NCBI GenBank assembly: GCA_019634245.1
Contig: JAHQVR010000058.1
Coordinates: 1-12,547, forward strand
Origin: Gammaproteobacteria bacterium
Lineage (GTDB): Bacteria > Pseudomonadota > Gammaproteobacteria > Granulosicoccales > Granulosicoccaceae
DNA length: 12,547 nt
Direction: 5' to 3'
The translations under genes and the position numbers were made by a program. A model generated the notes under the pieces. That model had not been told where the DNA came from. It was given only the letters and a program-made list of their open reading frames with translations, and searched no databases. Below, piece by piece: positions 6,863 through 12,547 of the stretch (position 1 is the first letter of the stretch; each line of letters opens with the position of its first letter).

Positions 6863-6880
6863 AAAAAGTGCTGGCTTTTT
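6863..6880 (+). terminator. Possible AT-rich terminator after the GST gene
   Basis: AAAAAG, a 6-nt loop and CTTTTT form a perfect inverted repeat 8 nt past the GST stop codon. The stem is A/T rich and its right arm doubles as the T-tract, so it is only a modest terminator, potentially working in both directions. Confidence 0.35.
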
Positions 6881-7077
6881 GGCTGCGTCGTGCGGAGAAA
6901 CCTCACCTGACACCCTTTCTACGCATATTTTCACAATGTCTGCTTTGGTAAGCTCTTTTTTATCAGGTACCATCACTGTTCTGCTCAACAAGTACCCAAC
7001 AATGGATGAGAGTTAACGCGGTTGTAATGACTTGTTACTAACCTTCGCTATCAGACATCTTTTTGTGAGGAACCCTT

Positions 7078-8121
7078 ATGTCGTTTAATCTGGTCACTGC
7101 CGTTAAAGAACACACCGATGGCCAACTGCTTGGCCAGATGGGCCAGTTGCTTGGCGAAGAAGGTTCGCAAGCCAGCGCTGCTCTCGATAGCGCTGTGCCA
7201 GCGATGCTCAGCGGATTGCTCGGTACGACGCGCACGTCCAAAGGGGCGGATAATTTGTTTACCGCCGTACAGCAGCAAGACGATGATCTACTGAACAACC
7301 TCGGAGCATTGCTTAGTAGTGGCAAAGCCTCTTCAGTAATCGAGCGGGGCAACTCTGTCTTCGGTGGCCTACTCGGTAAAGGCGGGTTAGGAAAGCTCGC
7401 TGGTGCGCTGTCGAGCTTCTCTGGAATAAGTCGCGGTGGGACGGGTACATTAATGGGCATGCTGGTGCCGGTTATTCTCGGTGTGTTAAAGCGTAAAGTG
7501 GGAAGCGATGGATTGAATTCAGCCAGCCTGGCCAGACTCTTTAGCGACCAATCGGATAACTTATCTTTGGGAATGCCAACGGGCTTAGAAGGCGCGTTAA
7601 ACACCTCTGGATTTCTCAGCAGCATTACGCAAACCCACTCTAACGCTACATTAGGTGCAGCGACGGCTCTTGGCGGAACGATCGCCGGTACGGCCGAAGA
7701 TGTATATTCACGTGCGTCCAATGCCACCAGCGAACACGGGACTGCCTGGTCTTCGAAAGCGTCGGACGCAACCGCCGATCTCGGCGCTTCTTCCGATACA
7801 GCACTGAATCAGATTGAGTCACTCGGTCATTCGACACGAGAACAGGTGGGCGCTGTAGCAGATGATGTAAGCTTTGCTGCACGTCGCGGTATGCAAACAG
7901 CCACCAATGGTATGAGCACGGCGGCAGATGCATCGATAGAACAGGCTCAAGAGATTGTCCGCACCGGCAGCATTTGGACCAAACTACTCGCCCCATTGCT
8001 GATCATTGGATTACTCGCCTGGGCAGGTTATATGTTCTATTTAAGTCAGCAAAACGCCAGCAGTACTGCAGCCGCACAAAGCACAGAAACCTCAACGGCA
8101 GAAACTGGTTCAAGTAATTAG
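7078..8121 (+). CDS. DUF937 domain protein with helical linker and C-terminal membrane anchor
   Basis: A 347-residue protein. About residues 1-150 form a DUF937 domain, rich in Leu, Gly and Ala, with G-Q-L/M-G-Q-L-L-G repeats, the S-A-V-P-A-M-L-S-G-L-L block and a later G-M-L-V-P-V-I-L-G-V-L-K segment. About residues 200-295 are Ala/Ser/Asp/Glu-rich and look like long amphipathic helix. Residues 303-322 are one hydrophobic segment, followed by a short polar Ser/Thr/Ala tail. There is no N-terminal signal peptide, so it may be a tail-anchored protein with the body in the cytoplasm. GAGGAA lies 7 nt before the ATG. It is probably monocistronic; the exporter gene faces it. DUF937 proteins have no settled function, and none can be assigned here. 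Confidence 0.85.
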   Translation: MSFNLVTAVKEHTDGQLLGQMGQLLGEEGSQASAALDSAVPAMLSGLLGTTRTSKGADNLFTAVQQQDDDLLNNLGALLSSGKASSVIERGNSVFGGLLGKGGLGKLAGALSSFSGISRGGTGTLMGMLVPVILGVLKRKVGSDGLNSASLARLFSDQSDNLSLGMPTGLEGALNTSGFLSSITQTHSNATLGAATALGGTIAGTAEDVYSRASNATSEHGTAWSSKASDATADLGASSDTALNQIESLGHSTREQVGAVADDVSFAARRGMQTATNGMSTAADASIEQAQEIVRTGSIWTKLLAPLLIIGLLAWAGYMFYLSQQNASSTAAAQSTETSTAETGSSN

Positions 8122-8150
8122 CCCAGCCCCCGTTTAAAACCACCTTGCCT

Positions 8151-8167
8151 CATCGCTGCCTGCGATG
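8151..8167. other. Hairpin between convergent genes
   Basis: CATCGC-TGCCT-GCGATG is a perfect 6-bp stem in the 65-nt gap between the DUF937 gene and the convergent exporter gene. No T-tract follows on either strand, so intrinsic termination is unproven, but position suits a shared 3'-end structure. Confidence 0.35.
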
Positions 8168-8186
8168 GTTCGCTGCTGAACTTGAT

Positions 8187-8813
8187 TTATCGTTCTTGCA
8201 ACGCTAACCGAACCCCAAGTACGCAATAGATACTGCCCACGACCTTACTCTGCCAAAGGAAAACCGCAGGATGGCGTCGCAAAATTTTTCCAAGACCTCC
8301 CGCAGCGACTGAATAAACGATCGTGCTGAAAAATCCCATCAAAGCGAAGATCAAACCTAGCGTGATCAACTGTAAAACCACCGAACCTTTTTGCAAGTCT
8401 ACAAACTGCGGTAGAAACGCAAGGAAGAATAAAGCGGTTTTAGGATTGAGCACTTCTGTCAGGATAGCTTGCGAAAACGCCTGAATTGCCGTAATCGGTA
8501 CACGCCCTTGCCCCATATCAACCGTCGTTTTCTGAAATAGAGCCTTCAATCCAAGATAAATTAAATACGCAGCACCAAGATATTTCACCACTGCAAAGAG
8601 TGTTGCCGATGCGGCGATAATCGCCGACAGACCAACCACGGCCATAACGGTGTGAAGAAAATCCCCGGTGGTGATTCCGGCCCCAGTTGCTATGCCCACT
8701 TTGGTTCCAGAAGTAGTCGCCCGCGCAATCGTTAGAAGAGTTGCCGGACCAGGAATGAACACAAATCCCAATACGATCAGTGAGTAGGTGAATAAAACTG
8801 CTGAATCAATCAT
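8187..8813 (-). CDS. LysE/RhtB family amino-acid exporter
   Basis: A 208-residue inner-membrane protein of the LysE superfamily, which exports amino acids or related metabolites using the proton gradient. The N-terminal signature is clear: F-I-P-G-P-A-T-L-L near residue 19, then G-x-x-x-G-I-x-x-G-A-G-I near 38-46, and K-Y-L-G-A-A-Y-L-I-Y-L-G in the third helix. About six hydrophobic segments and the length both fit the family. L-N-P-K-T-A-L-F-F-L-A-F-L-P-Q-F is the conserved mid-protein block. GGAG lies 8 nt before the ATG. It is transcribed divergently from the YHYH lipoprotein gene and convergently with the DUF937 gene, so probably alone. The substrate cannot be predicted; no LysR-type activator gene is adjacent. 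Confidence 0.93.
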   Translation of the reverse strand: MIDSAVLFTYSLIVLGFVFIPGPATLLTIARATTSGTKVGIATGAGITTGDFLHTVMAVVGLSAIIAASATLFAVVKYLGAAYLIYLGLKALFQKTTVDMGQGRVPITAIQAFSQAILTEVLNPKTALFFLAFLPQFVDLQKGSVVLQLITLGLIFALMGFFSTIVYSVAAGGLGKILRRHPAVFLWQSKVVGSIYCVLGVRLALQER

Positions 8814-8959
8814 TCAATGCTCTCCATAAATGTCGCCAACCGATGGGGAATAGACACCTCAACAAGTTCCATTATGTTTACACAATTGCGCGCGTTTCTC
8901 AGTGAACAAATCCTCTAGACTCGATCTGAAACGGGATCAACACTTAGGAGCAACGCTCA

Positions 8960-10099
8960 ATGATCGGATTAAACAACGCCAACAATCCTTCTAGAGTAGC
9001 AACGACATGGCTTAAAGTAGTTACCCCTTTGGTTCTGTCGATGGTTCTTTATGCCTGCAGCGACAACGATCCAGAAGCCGATAATACGGATTTGGAAGGC
9101 AGTACCGATTCTGCTGGCACAACCGATAGCGCGACTGATGGATCAACCGACGGGTCAACTGACGGTACAACCGATAGTTCGACTGATGGCACAACCGACG
9201 GATCTACTGAAGGCACGACCGACGGTATCGAACCTGGCAATACGGTCTCTACCGAAGGTGTGATCTGCGACTACGTCAACAGTACCTACAATGATTCAGC
9301 GTCTGTAGATGCCACCAGTAATTCTGAGTGGACTTGCTCAGAGTCCGAGCGCTTATTAACAGCTAATGGTTTGCCCGATCATCCCGTCGGAGAGTTTCCC
9401 AACCCGGCTAACCCAAACACCATTGCTGAGCAAGCTGTTTCAGCCTCTTACACACTCACCCCACAACTCACCGATTCTGCTACTCAATTGGGCGGCCCTG
9501 CCGGCACCGTGGGGTTCATTTTAAACGGCATAAAGATCGACGCAGGTACCGGTGGTAGTTGTAACGATACTGGCGATACATGTTCTCTCGGTGGCAATGT
9601 CGGCAGCTGGAGCATTGAAGCGCTGACACAATCGTATTTCGACTTTGGCACCGACACCAACAACGCACATGTACAGCCCGGTGGAAGCTATCACTATCAC
9701 GGCATGCCCGAAGGTTTTATTGAAAAACAAGGCGGAGGCCCTACTACCATGACCCTGATTGGTTGGGCGGCTGATGGTTTTCCAATCTATGCCCGTTACG
9801 GCTACACCGATGCTAACGATGCCAACTCACCTTTAACCATTATGACCGGTAGCTATCAACTCGTTAGCAACGTACCGTCCAACAGACCCGCCACCGACCT
9901 GTATGAACTAGGTACTTTTTTACAAGATTGGGAGTACGTCGCAGGCTCCGGCGATCTTGATGAGTGCAATGGTCGAACCGGTGTTACGCCAGAATTCCCC
10001 GCGGGCATTTATCACTACTACGCCACCGATACCTATCCGTACCTGATACGTTGTGTAAAAGGTGAAGTAGAAGGTGGTGGCCCTCCGCCACAGCCATAA
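8960..10099 (+). CDS. YHYH-domain lipoprotein
   Basis: A 379-residue predicted lipoprotein with lipobox L-Y-A-C (Cys33) after a hydrophobic segment. Residues 47-89 are about ten units of Thr-Asp-Gly-Ser/Thr. From about residue 95 to the end it matches the YHYH domain family (Pfam PF14240), whose function is unknown. The signature is Y244-H-Y-H247 in G-G-S-Y-H-Y-H-G-M-P, then I-G-W-A-A-D-G-F-P-I-Y-A-R-Y-G-Y, then L-D-E-C-N-G-R and a late Y-H-Y-Y-A-T-D-T-Y-P-Y. Several cysteines (two in a C-N-D-T-G-D-T-C loop) could form disulfides. The clustered His/Tyr residues suggest metal binding, which is inference. TTAGGAG lies 9 nt before the ATG. The next gene starts 11 nt after the stop, so the two form an operon and probably work together outside the cytoplasm. 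Confidence 0.9.
   Translation: MIGLNNANNPSRVATTWLKVVTPLVLSMVLYACSDNDPEADNTDLEGSTDSAGTTDSATDGSTDGSTDGTTDSSTDGTTDGSTEGTTDGIEPGNTVSTEGVICDYVNSTYNDSASVDATSNSEWTCSESERLLTANGLPDHPVGEFPNPANPNTIAEQAVSASYTLTPQLTDSATQLGGPAGTVGFILNGIKIDAGTGGSCNDTGDTCSLGGNVGSWSIEALTQSYFDFGTDTNNAHVQPGGSYHYHGMPEGFIEKQGGGPTTMTLIGWAADGFPIYARYGYTDANDANSPLTIMTGSYQLVSNVPSNRPATDLYELGTFLQDWEYVAGSGDLDECNGRTGVTPEFPAGIYHYYATDTYPYLIRCVKGEVEGGGPPPQP
9098..9226 (+). repeat. 12-bp-unit coding repeat (Thr-Asp-Gly-Ser/Thr linker)
   Basis: About ten and a half degenerate 12-bp units encode the Thr-Asp-Gly-Ser/Thr spacer of the YHYH lipoprotein, residues 47-89. Unit boundaries are regular (TDGS, TDGT, TDSS, TEGT), while third codon positions vary, so the array is not brand new. 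It should be a flexible acidic spacer that may vary in length between strains. Confidence 0.8.
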
Positions 10100-10109
10100 G
10101 ATCAAGAAG

Positions 10110-10709
10110 ATGCAGCGACTTTTATCGATCGGGATTGTGTTTGCCCTAGTGGGATTTGCGCAATCCCTGTCAGCACACTTGATGGTGGCTCAGCGAGGCA
10201 CTCTTAATATTACAGACAAGGGTGTGTATATGGTGTTGTCACTACCTGCGTCTGCCTTTGCAGACGAAAGTATTGACGCTAACGCCGACACACTGCTTCA
10301 ATCCACCGAGATGCTCGAACACCGACTCAGCATCATGGCCACTATCAAAGATGATGTGTTGATGATCTGCGATCAGCAAGTGTTTTCACTGGAAGGAATA
10401 ATGCTCACACCTGTGAATAAAGGCTATGAAGATCACCATCATGACAACAGCAGCAACAGTGAAGCGGCTGACCATGAAAACTCCGCTGTGGTGGATCAAC
10501 TTATCGTTATGGGGGTATTTCCGGTACTCTGCTCAGAAAAGCTACCGCTGTTTTTTCAGGCAAGCTTACTCGGTGAAGAACCGGCTGAGCAGTTGCTCAC
10601 GGTAGTGGCCAAGCGACACAACACGCCGAAAATACTCGAATTTGAGTTAACCCCGAATCGTAACCGAGTAAAACTAGAACTGACCGATACTAAAAACACT
10701 GATCTTTGA
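10110..10709 (+). CDS. Small secreted protein with degenerate EF-hand-like loop and His cluster
   Basis: A 199-residue protein of unknown function. A signal peptide (residues 1-22, ending S-L-S-A) precedes H-L-M-V-A-Q-R-G-T-L-N-I, a start I associate with hypothetical proteins of marine bacteria. Residues 56-67 fit a 12-position EF-hand loop at 1, 3, 5, 8 and 12 (D56, N58, D60, L63, E67), but position 6 is Thr instead of Gly, so calcium binding may be weak or lost. A polar insertion at about 106-125 has three adjacent histidines (109-111) in an acidic setting. C87 and one cysteine near 150 could pair. There is no second membrane segment, so it should be periplasmic or secreted. The ATG at 10110 is chosen because the signal peptide begins there; the frame opens earlier at 10074 inside the YHYH gene. 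Only a weak AAGAAG precedes it, consistent with translational coupling. Confidence 0.75.
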   Translation: MQRLLSIGIVFALVGFAQSLSAHLMVAQRGTLNITDKGVYMVLSLPASAFADESIDANADTLLQSTEMLEHRLSIMATIKDDVLMICDQQVFSLEGIMLTPVNKGYEDHHHDNSSNSEAADHENSAVVDQLIVMGVFPVLCSEKLPLFFQASLLGEEPAEQLLTVVAKRHNTPKILEFELTPNRNRVKLELTDTKNTDL

Positions 10710-10732
10710 GTGTACCGACTCACCCGAATGCC

Positions 10733-11644
10733 TTAACCGTTGTAGGCGTGTGTTTTCTTCCAATGATCAGCGATATCAATCCGTCGGGTAAACCAGACGT
10801 TATCGTGTGATTTTGCGTAGTCGATAAATTTCGCCAGACTTGCAGCGCGTCCGGGCCTTCCTATCAGCCGACAGTGAAGCCCCACATTCATCATCTTGGC
10901 ATAGCCTTCTTGCCCCTCTTGATACAACACGTCGAAGGTATCTTTTAAATAATTATAAAATTGATCGCCTGCATTAAAACCTTGAGCGGTAGCGAATCGC
11001 ATATCATTGCAATCGAGTGTATAAGGAATGATGAGTTGCGCATGATCGTTATAGGTTCGCCAATAGGGTAGATCATCGGCATAACTATCTGAGATATAGG
11101 CACATCCACCGTGCTCGCTCACCAAATCCACCGTATTCATTGAACAACGCCCGGTGTACCAGCCCAATGGCCGATCGCCAGTGACTGCTTCATGCAACTC
11201 AATGGCCTTTAGAATATGCTCAAGCTCGGCTTGTTTTGTAAAATCTTTATATTCGATCCACTTCAGGCCGTGCGATGCTATTTCCCAATCGGCGTCCTTC
11301 ATCGCAGCGACTTGTGAAGGGGATCTTTCAAGCGCGGTGGCCACGCCATAGACAGTGACAGGAATGTCTTGCTGTGTAAAAAGACGATGCAAGCGCCAAA
11401 AGCCAGCCCTGGCGCCATACTCATAGATGGATTCCATGTTCCAGTGGCGTTGACCTTCCCAGGCCGCGGCTCCGACGATTTCCGACAAGAAGGCTTCTGA
11501 TGCCTGGTCACCGTGAAGGATGTTGTTTTCACCACCTTCTTCATAGTTGACGACAAATTGAACCGCTATGTTTGCGCCATTCGGCCAAACCTCTTTGGGA
11601 GTGGACGCACCATAGCCCTGTAAATCTCTGGGATAGTCATTCAT
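10733..11644 (-). CDS. puuE: Allantoinase PuuE (polysaccharide-deacetylase fold)
   Basis: A 303-residue cytoplasmic NodB-fold hydrolase of the PuuE family. These enzymes open the ring of allantoin to give allantoate, without the dinuclear metal site of the unrelated AllB-type allantoinases. Family marks are the N-terminal Y-P-R-D-L-x-G-Y-G, V-N-Y-E-E-G-G-E at 32-39, the R-A-G-F-W-R-L block near 79-85, S-H-G-L-K-W at 124-129 and G-W-Y-T-G-R-C-S at 161-168. Length is close to the usual of about 300. The ATG at 11644 fits the family start, but only a weak purine stretch precedes it. It follows the ureidoglycine aminohydrolase gene by 81 nt on the same strand, which places both in purine/ureide breakdown. 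Allantoicase or allantoate amidohydrolase, needed for the step between them, is not in this window. It meets the plus-strand operon tail to tail, 23 nt apart. Confidence 0.93.
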   Translation of the reverse strand: MNDYPRDLQGYGASTPKEVWPNGANIAVQFVVNYEEGGENNILHGDQASEAFLSEIVGAAAWEGQRHWNMESIYEYGARAGFWRLHRLFTQQDIPVTVYGVATALERSPSQVAAMKDADWEIASHGLKWIEYKDFTKQAELEHILKAIELHEAVTGDRPLGWYTGRCSMNTVDLVSEHGGCAYISDSYADDLPYWRTYNDHAQLIIPYTLDCNDMRFATAQGFNAGDQFYNYLKDTFDVLYQEGQEGYAKMMNVGLHCRLIGRPGRAASLAKFIDYAKSHDNVWFTRRIDIADHWKKTHAYNG

Positions 11645-11657
11645 CGGTTCGTTATTC

Positions 11658-11719
11658 TCTATCTAGTTCTTTTCAATGTGCATCAACACACAGAGACTTA
11701 TTCTGTGCACAGCCGTGCA
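11658..11719 (-). promoter_or_regulatory. Candidate promoter and palindromes upstream of puuE
   Basis: In the 81-nt gap, CTGTGCACAG (11703-11712) is a perfect 10-bp palindrome and overlaps a second inverted repeat, TGCAC-AGCC-GTGCA (11706-11719). Downstream on the minus strand, TTGATG (11681-11686) and GATAGA (11658-11663) are 17 nt apart and could be a weak promoter. The palindrome might be an operator or a 3'-end hairpin of the upstream gene. Both readings are tentative. Confidence 0.28.
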
Positions 11720-11725
11720 ACCTCA

Positions 11726-12547
11726 TCAAGCCGGCGCCGGTTGGCCCGCTTCAGGCAGCATGACGGTTCGATTAACATCCTTATAAAGCAAATAACGAAA
11801 AGGCCCCGGACCACCGGCATAACAACCTTGCGGACAGAATGCTCTGAGCCACATGTAATCACCGGCTTCCACTTCCACCCAATCCTGATTCAGTCGATAC
11901 ACAGCCTTGCCCTCTAGCACATACAGCCCATGCTCCATAACATGAGTCTCTGCAAACGGAATAGAAGCACCCGGTTGAAAGCTAACAATGTTGACGTGCA
12001 TGTCGTGCCGCATATCGTCAGCGTCGACAAACCGGGACGTAGCCCAGGCACCGTTTGTGTCGGGCATCGGTGTTGGACTGACGGCCTGATCAGAAGTGAC
12101 AAAGGAATCGGGTGTGTCAATGCCTTCAACAGCATGATAGGACTTTCGAATCCAATGAAAACACGCATTGGATTTCCCGGTGTTGTTTACCTGCCAGTGA
12201 GCGCCCGGTGCAATATAGGCATAACCGCCTGCAGTTAAGGTATGCGGCTCACCGTCGATGCTAAGACCCAGCTCGCCCGACATAACAAACAGCACACCTT
12301 GCACATGAGCGTAAGGCTCTGGCTGTTCACTGCCGCCTCCTGGCTGCACCTCGACAATAGATTGGGAAAACGTAGTGGCAAAGCCTGCCACCGGACGGGA
12401 TAGAATCCACGCTCGGGTGCGATTCCAGAAGGGGAATTGGCTCGTCACGATATCTCGAAGCACACCTTTTGGAATGAACGTGTAACCGTCAGTGATAACC
12501 GCTCTGTCAGTGAGCAATTCGGTTTGAGACGGCAGCCCACCAATGGG
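11726..12547 (-). CDS. allE: (S)-ureidoglycine aminohydrolase, bicupin (5' end outside window)
   Basis: A bicupin enzyme that converts (S)-ureidoglycine to (S)-ureidoglycolate and ammonia, after allantoate has lost its first ammonia. 273 residues are visible. The frame is open to the window edge and the first residues, G-G-L-P-S-Q-T-E-L-L-T-D-R-A, are typical of the family's N-terminal region, so the start lies beyond 12547. A TTG at 12517 should not be taken as the start. The C-terminal cupin carries E-T-H-V-M-E-H (Glu near visible residue 200) and a Gln 40 positions after that Glu in F-C-P-Q. This matches the spacing of the Mn ligands known from the plant enzyme (Glu, His, His, Gln), so the metal site looks complete. 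Other family marks are V-E-V-Q-P-G-G-G-S and G-x-A-Y-I-A-P-G-A-H-W. The neighbour puuE supports the pathway. Confidence 0.92.
   Translation of the reverse strand, partial: PIGGLPSQTELLTDRAVITDGYTFIPKGVLRDIVTSQFPFWNRTRAWILSRPVAGFATTFSQSIVEVQPGGGSEQPEPYAHVQGVLFVMSGELGLSIDGEPHTLTAGGYAYIAPGAHWQVNNTGKSNACFHWIRKSYHAVEGIDTPDSFVTSDQAVSPTPMPDTNGAWATSRFVDADDMRHDMHVNIVSFQPGASIPFAETHVMEHGLYVLEGKAVYRLNQDWVEVEAGDYMWLRAFCPQGCYAGGPGPFRYLLYKDVNRTVMLPEAGQPAPA

Noticed and set aside
6779..6991. Minus-strand 70-codon frame whose start contains L-T-K-A-D-I-V, similar to the beginning of IHF/HU proteins
   Set aside because: The likeness covers only seven or so residues. What follows is unlike IHF in any frame and overlaps the GST gene on the opposite strand, so it is likely chance.
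7038..7727. Long 229-codon minus-strand frame opposite the DUF937 gene
   Set aside because: It mirrors the codons of the DUF937 gene, is Pro/Ser/Arg-rich as antisense frames often are, and lacks a ribosome site or family match.
9049..9240. Minus-strand frame of Pro-Ser-Val repeats opposite the YHYH spacer
   Set aside because: It is the complement of the 12-bp Thr-Asp-Gly-Ser array, so the repeats are expected, and no start signals are present.

Overview
The window looks like the chromosome of a free-living, probably aquatic gammaproteobacterium of moderate GC. That placement is an inference from gene content (LysE exporter, GST, YafY/WYL regulator, ureide catabolism, Asp/Gly/Thr-rich lipoproteins), not from a phylogenetic marker. 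I see no rRNA, tRNA, CRISPR array, insertion sequence, integrase or phage gene. Coding is dense and mostly well supported.

Left part (1-5934), read on the minus strand: a peptidoglycan-binding-like lipoprotein (5239-5934), a membrane-anchored HEAT-repeat protein (4177-5178), a cytoplasmic SxxK serine hydrolase of the EstB/class C type (2979-4166), a YafY-like HTH/WYL regulator (1938-2942), a RidA-family protein (1215-1610) and a DUF2461 protein (366-1040). The HEAT and hydrolase genes are 10 nt apart and almost certainly co-transcribed. The hydrolase and regulator genes are 36 nt apart. A rho-independent terminator (1155-1187) closes the RidA gene. The 327-bp space between the regulator and the RidA gene holds an exact-length 132-bp tandem duplication. 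It carries a dead copy of the first twelve RidA codons and two identical copies of a perfect 7-4-7 palindrome. This is the most unusual DNA structure in the window.

Middle part (5935-8813): a glutathione S-transferase (6220-6855, +), a DUF937 protein with a long helical tail and a C-terminal membrane anchor (7078-8121, +) and, convergent to it, a LysE/RhtB-type exporter (8187-8813, -). These look like single-gene transcription units.

Right part (8814-12547): divergent from the exporter is a two-gene plus-strand operon. Its first gene encodes a YHYH-domain lipoprotein (8960-10099). Its second encodes a small secreted protein with a degenerate EF-hand-like loop and a His-rich loop (10110-10709). 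Facing it tail to tail are two purine/ureide catabolism genes on the minus strand: allantoinase puuE (10733-11644) and a bicupin (S)-ureidoglycine aminohydrolase (11726-12547). The reading frame of the latter runs off the right edge, so its true start lies outside. Together they act on allantoin-pathway intermediates derived from uric acid; the rest of that cluster is presumably to the right.

No clear unprecedented multi-gene system is visible. The best candidates for something new are the duplicated RidA leader with its palindromes, the YHYH/EF-hand-like secreted pair, and the HEAT-anchor/serine-hydrolase pair.
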